Below, one piece after another: positions 63,049 through 64,000 of a stretch of 64,000 bases of DNA. The notes beneath the pieces were generated by a model. The model made no database searches. It was not told the DNA's origin and saw only the letters and a list, made by a program, of their open reading frames with translations. The position numbers were made by a program, and so were the translations under genes. Source of the stretch: Methylocaldum marinum (lineage in GTDB: Bacteria > Pseudomonadota > Gammaproteobacteria > Methylococcales > Methylococcaceae); NCBI RefSeq assembly GCF_003584645.1, contig NZ_AP017928.1:460981-524980 (forward strand). Reading direction: 5' to 3'. The stretch's first letter is position 1. Each line of letters starts with the position of its first letter.

Positions 63049-64000
63049 ATGAATGGACTTCGCATCGATCCATCGACTTTTGCCGTTCGCCTCTCGCTGC
63101 GTGTGGGAATCACACTATTGAGCTGCCTCGCCACCGCTGTGACCGACACTTTTGCCGAGCAACTGCTGACTGTGCCCGTCGCAGGTTTGACCGAAACCAG
63201 GAGCCTGGACCTGGTGGCGGAGGAGGGGACGATACACGCGCTCTTGGCTGGCCGATTCGGCAAGCATGATGGTGTGGCTTACCTGCGTTCTCCGGATGGG
63301 GGGAAGAGCTGGACCGAACCCAGGCGTCTCGATCGCAGCGGCGACGCCCCCGTGCTTTCCCGGCGCGGCAACGATGCCCGCCTGGCCGTGCGTGGCCGCC
63401 GCATGGTTGCCGTGTGGCAGGCGCGAGGCGAACTGCCGGGCACCGGGCCCCTGATCGTCGCCGCGTCCGGCGACGGCGGGGAGACATGGCATCGGGGGCG
63501 GAATCCGGCCGTGGGCGATCCTTTGAACAATCAGAGTTATCCGGCGCTTGCCGTGGACGGAGACGGAAGTTTCCATCTGGCCTGGCTGGACGATCGCGAG
63601 GAGAACGGCAATACGCAGGGTCTCCGCTATGCGCGATCTCCGGATGGCATCCAGTGGAGTACCGAAGCGACCCTGGATCCGACCGTCTGTACCTGCTGCT
63701 GGATTCGGATCAGCGCGCTGCGGGATCGCAGTCTGGCGGTGCTGTACCGGGATGCCGATCCCCACGATATGCGCCTGCTTCGCAGCTCGCCCAGCGGCAC
63801 CTGGCTTGATCTCGGGCCAGTCGCGGTCGCCGGCTGGACATTCACCGGCTGTCCCCATTGCGGAGGCGGTTTGGTCGCGACCGAAAGCCAGGAAGGAACG
63901 GTTCTGCACAGTGTTGCCTGGACCGGGAAGGAGACCTCGCCCGGCCTTTACTACGCGCGCTCCCCGGATTTGGGCCAACACTGGTCGCCGCCGTTTTCTC
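63049..64000 (+). CDS. Secreted sialidase-like (BNR) protein with CxCC motif, truncated at window edge
   Basis: From ATG 63049 the frame is open to the window end (317 codons), so the C-terminus is missing. A signal peptide (LSLRVGITLLSCLATAVTDTFA) precedes a beta-propeller with Asp-box-like repeats: SPDGGKSWTEP, SGDGGETWHRG, SPDGIQWSTE and SPDLGQHWS. Two Cys-rich motifs interrupt it: VCTCCWIR and GCPHCGGG. I recall related bacterial sialidase-like proteins with CxCC and GCP motifs at the same spacing; their function is not settled. True sialidase residues cannot be assigned. A ligand- or metal-binding periplasmic propeller is an equal possibility. Confidence 0.75.
   Translation, partial: MNGLRIDPSTFAVRLSLRVGITLLSCLATAVTDTFAEQLLTVPVAGLTETRSLDLVAEEGTIHALLAGRFGKHDGVAYLRSPDGGKSWTEPRRLDRSGDAPVLSRRGNDARLAVRGRRMVAVWQARGELPGTGPLIVAASGDGGETWHRGRNPAVGDPLNNQSYPALAVDGDGSFHLAWLDDREENGNTQGLRYARSPDGIQWSTEATLDPTVCTCCWIRISALRDRSLAVLYRDADPHDMRLLRSSPSGTWLDLGPVAVAGWTFTGCPHCGGGLVATESQEGTVLHSVAWTGKETSPGLYYARSPDLGQHWSPPFS

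Noticed and set aside
1..64000. CRISPR arrays, tRNA or rRNA genes, intact insertion sequences
   Set aside because: No regularly spaced repeats other than the coding minisatellite, no cloverleaf or rRNA-like sequence, and no transposase motif were seen.

Overview
The window reads as a chromosomal segment of a Gram-negative proteobacterium, most likely a gammaproteobacterium. The rsxA/rnfA end piece, the adjacent dksA-gluQ pair, the TonB-dependent receptor and the lipobox lipoproteins all fit. GC is moderate to high, codon use is fairly even, and the complete EpsH-type exosortase A (XrtA/PEP-CTERM) polysaccharide operon is common in environmental beta- and gammaproteobacteria, including methanotrophs. 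I cannot fix the genus from sequence alone. I see no rRNA, tRNA, CRISPR array or intact insertion sequence.

Layout. 1-3419 is housekeeping: rsxA (cut by the window edge), gluQ and dksA on the minus strand, then an aminotransferase. 3805-22491 is a classic, tightly packed XrtA operon: export lipoprotein, chain-length protein, tyrosine autokinase, outer-membrane barrel protein, ATPase, deacetylase, FemAB-like protein, exosortase A fused to EpsI, amidotransferase, five glycosyltransferases and an O-glycosylation ligase. 23000-27253 (minus) holds a sulfatase-fold protein and a second asparagine-synthase-like protein. 27467-53248 is an accessory polysaccharide region: nine more glycosyltransferases (families 2, 4 and 9), two sulfotransferases, two deacetylase-like proteins, a Wzm/Wzt ABC exporter, a membrane-anchored methyltransferase, heptose genes gmhA and hldE, and a decoration module (SGNH/SASA esterase, MBOAT acyltransferase with an SGNH partner). 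53352-57213 (minus) has a secreted four-Cys protein and a 1096-residue VanZ/Wzy-like fusion. 57481-64000 leaves polysaccharide biology: a small membrane protein, an enolase-superfamily epimerase, a repeat element, and a TonB receptor / small lipoprotein / small helical protein cluster facing a truncated sialidase-like gene.

How it fits together. The core genes would build and export an exopolysaccharide whose synthesis accompanies sorting of PEP-CTERM proteins by XrtA. The accessory region would supply variable sugars and decorations (sulfate, acyl groups, methyl, heptose). Two export logics sit side by side: the Wzz/lipoprotein route of the XrtA core and an ABC (Wzm/Wzt) route. I find no PEP-CTERM substrate, no initiating polyprenyl-phosphate sugar transferase and no Wzx flippase here, so those must lie elsewhere.

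Points most worth a second look: a 15-bp minisatellite with ten identical core units in the barrel gene; a G7 tract at the deacetylase start that could switch its reading frame; a sulfatase-fold protein with Thr in place of the formylglycine Cys; an asparagine-synthase-like protein whose nucleophile Cys2 is Ser; a VanZ/ligase protein with an inserted jelly-roll-like module; and a leader with a terminator-like hairpin before a small helical protein at about 62.3 kb. All functional calls come from reading motifs and gene order; no database search was run.
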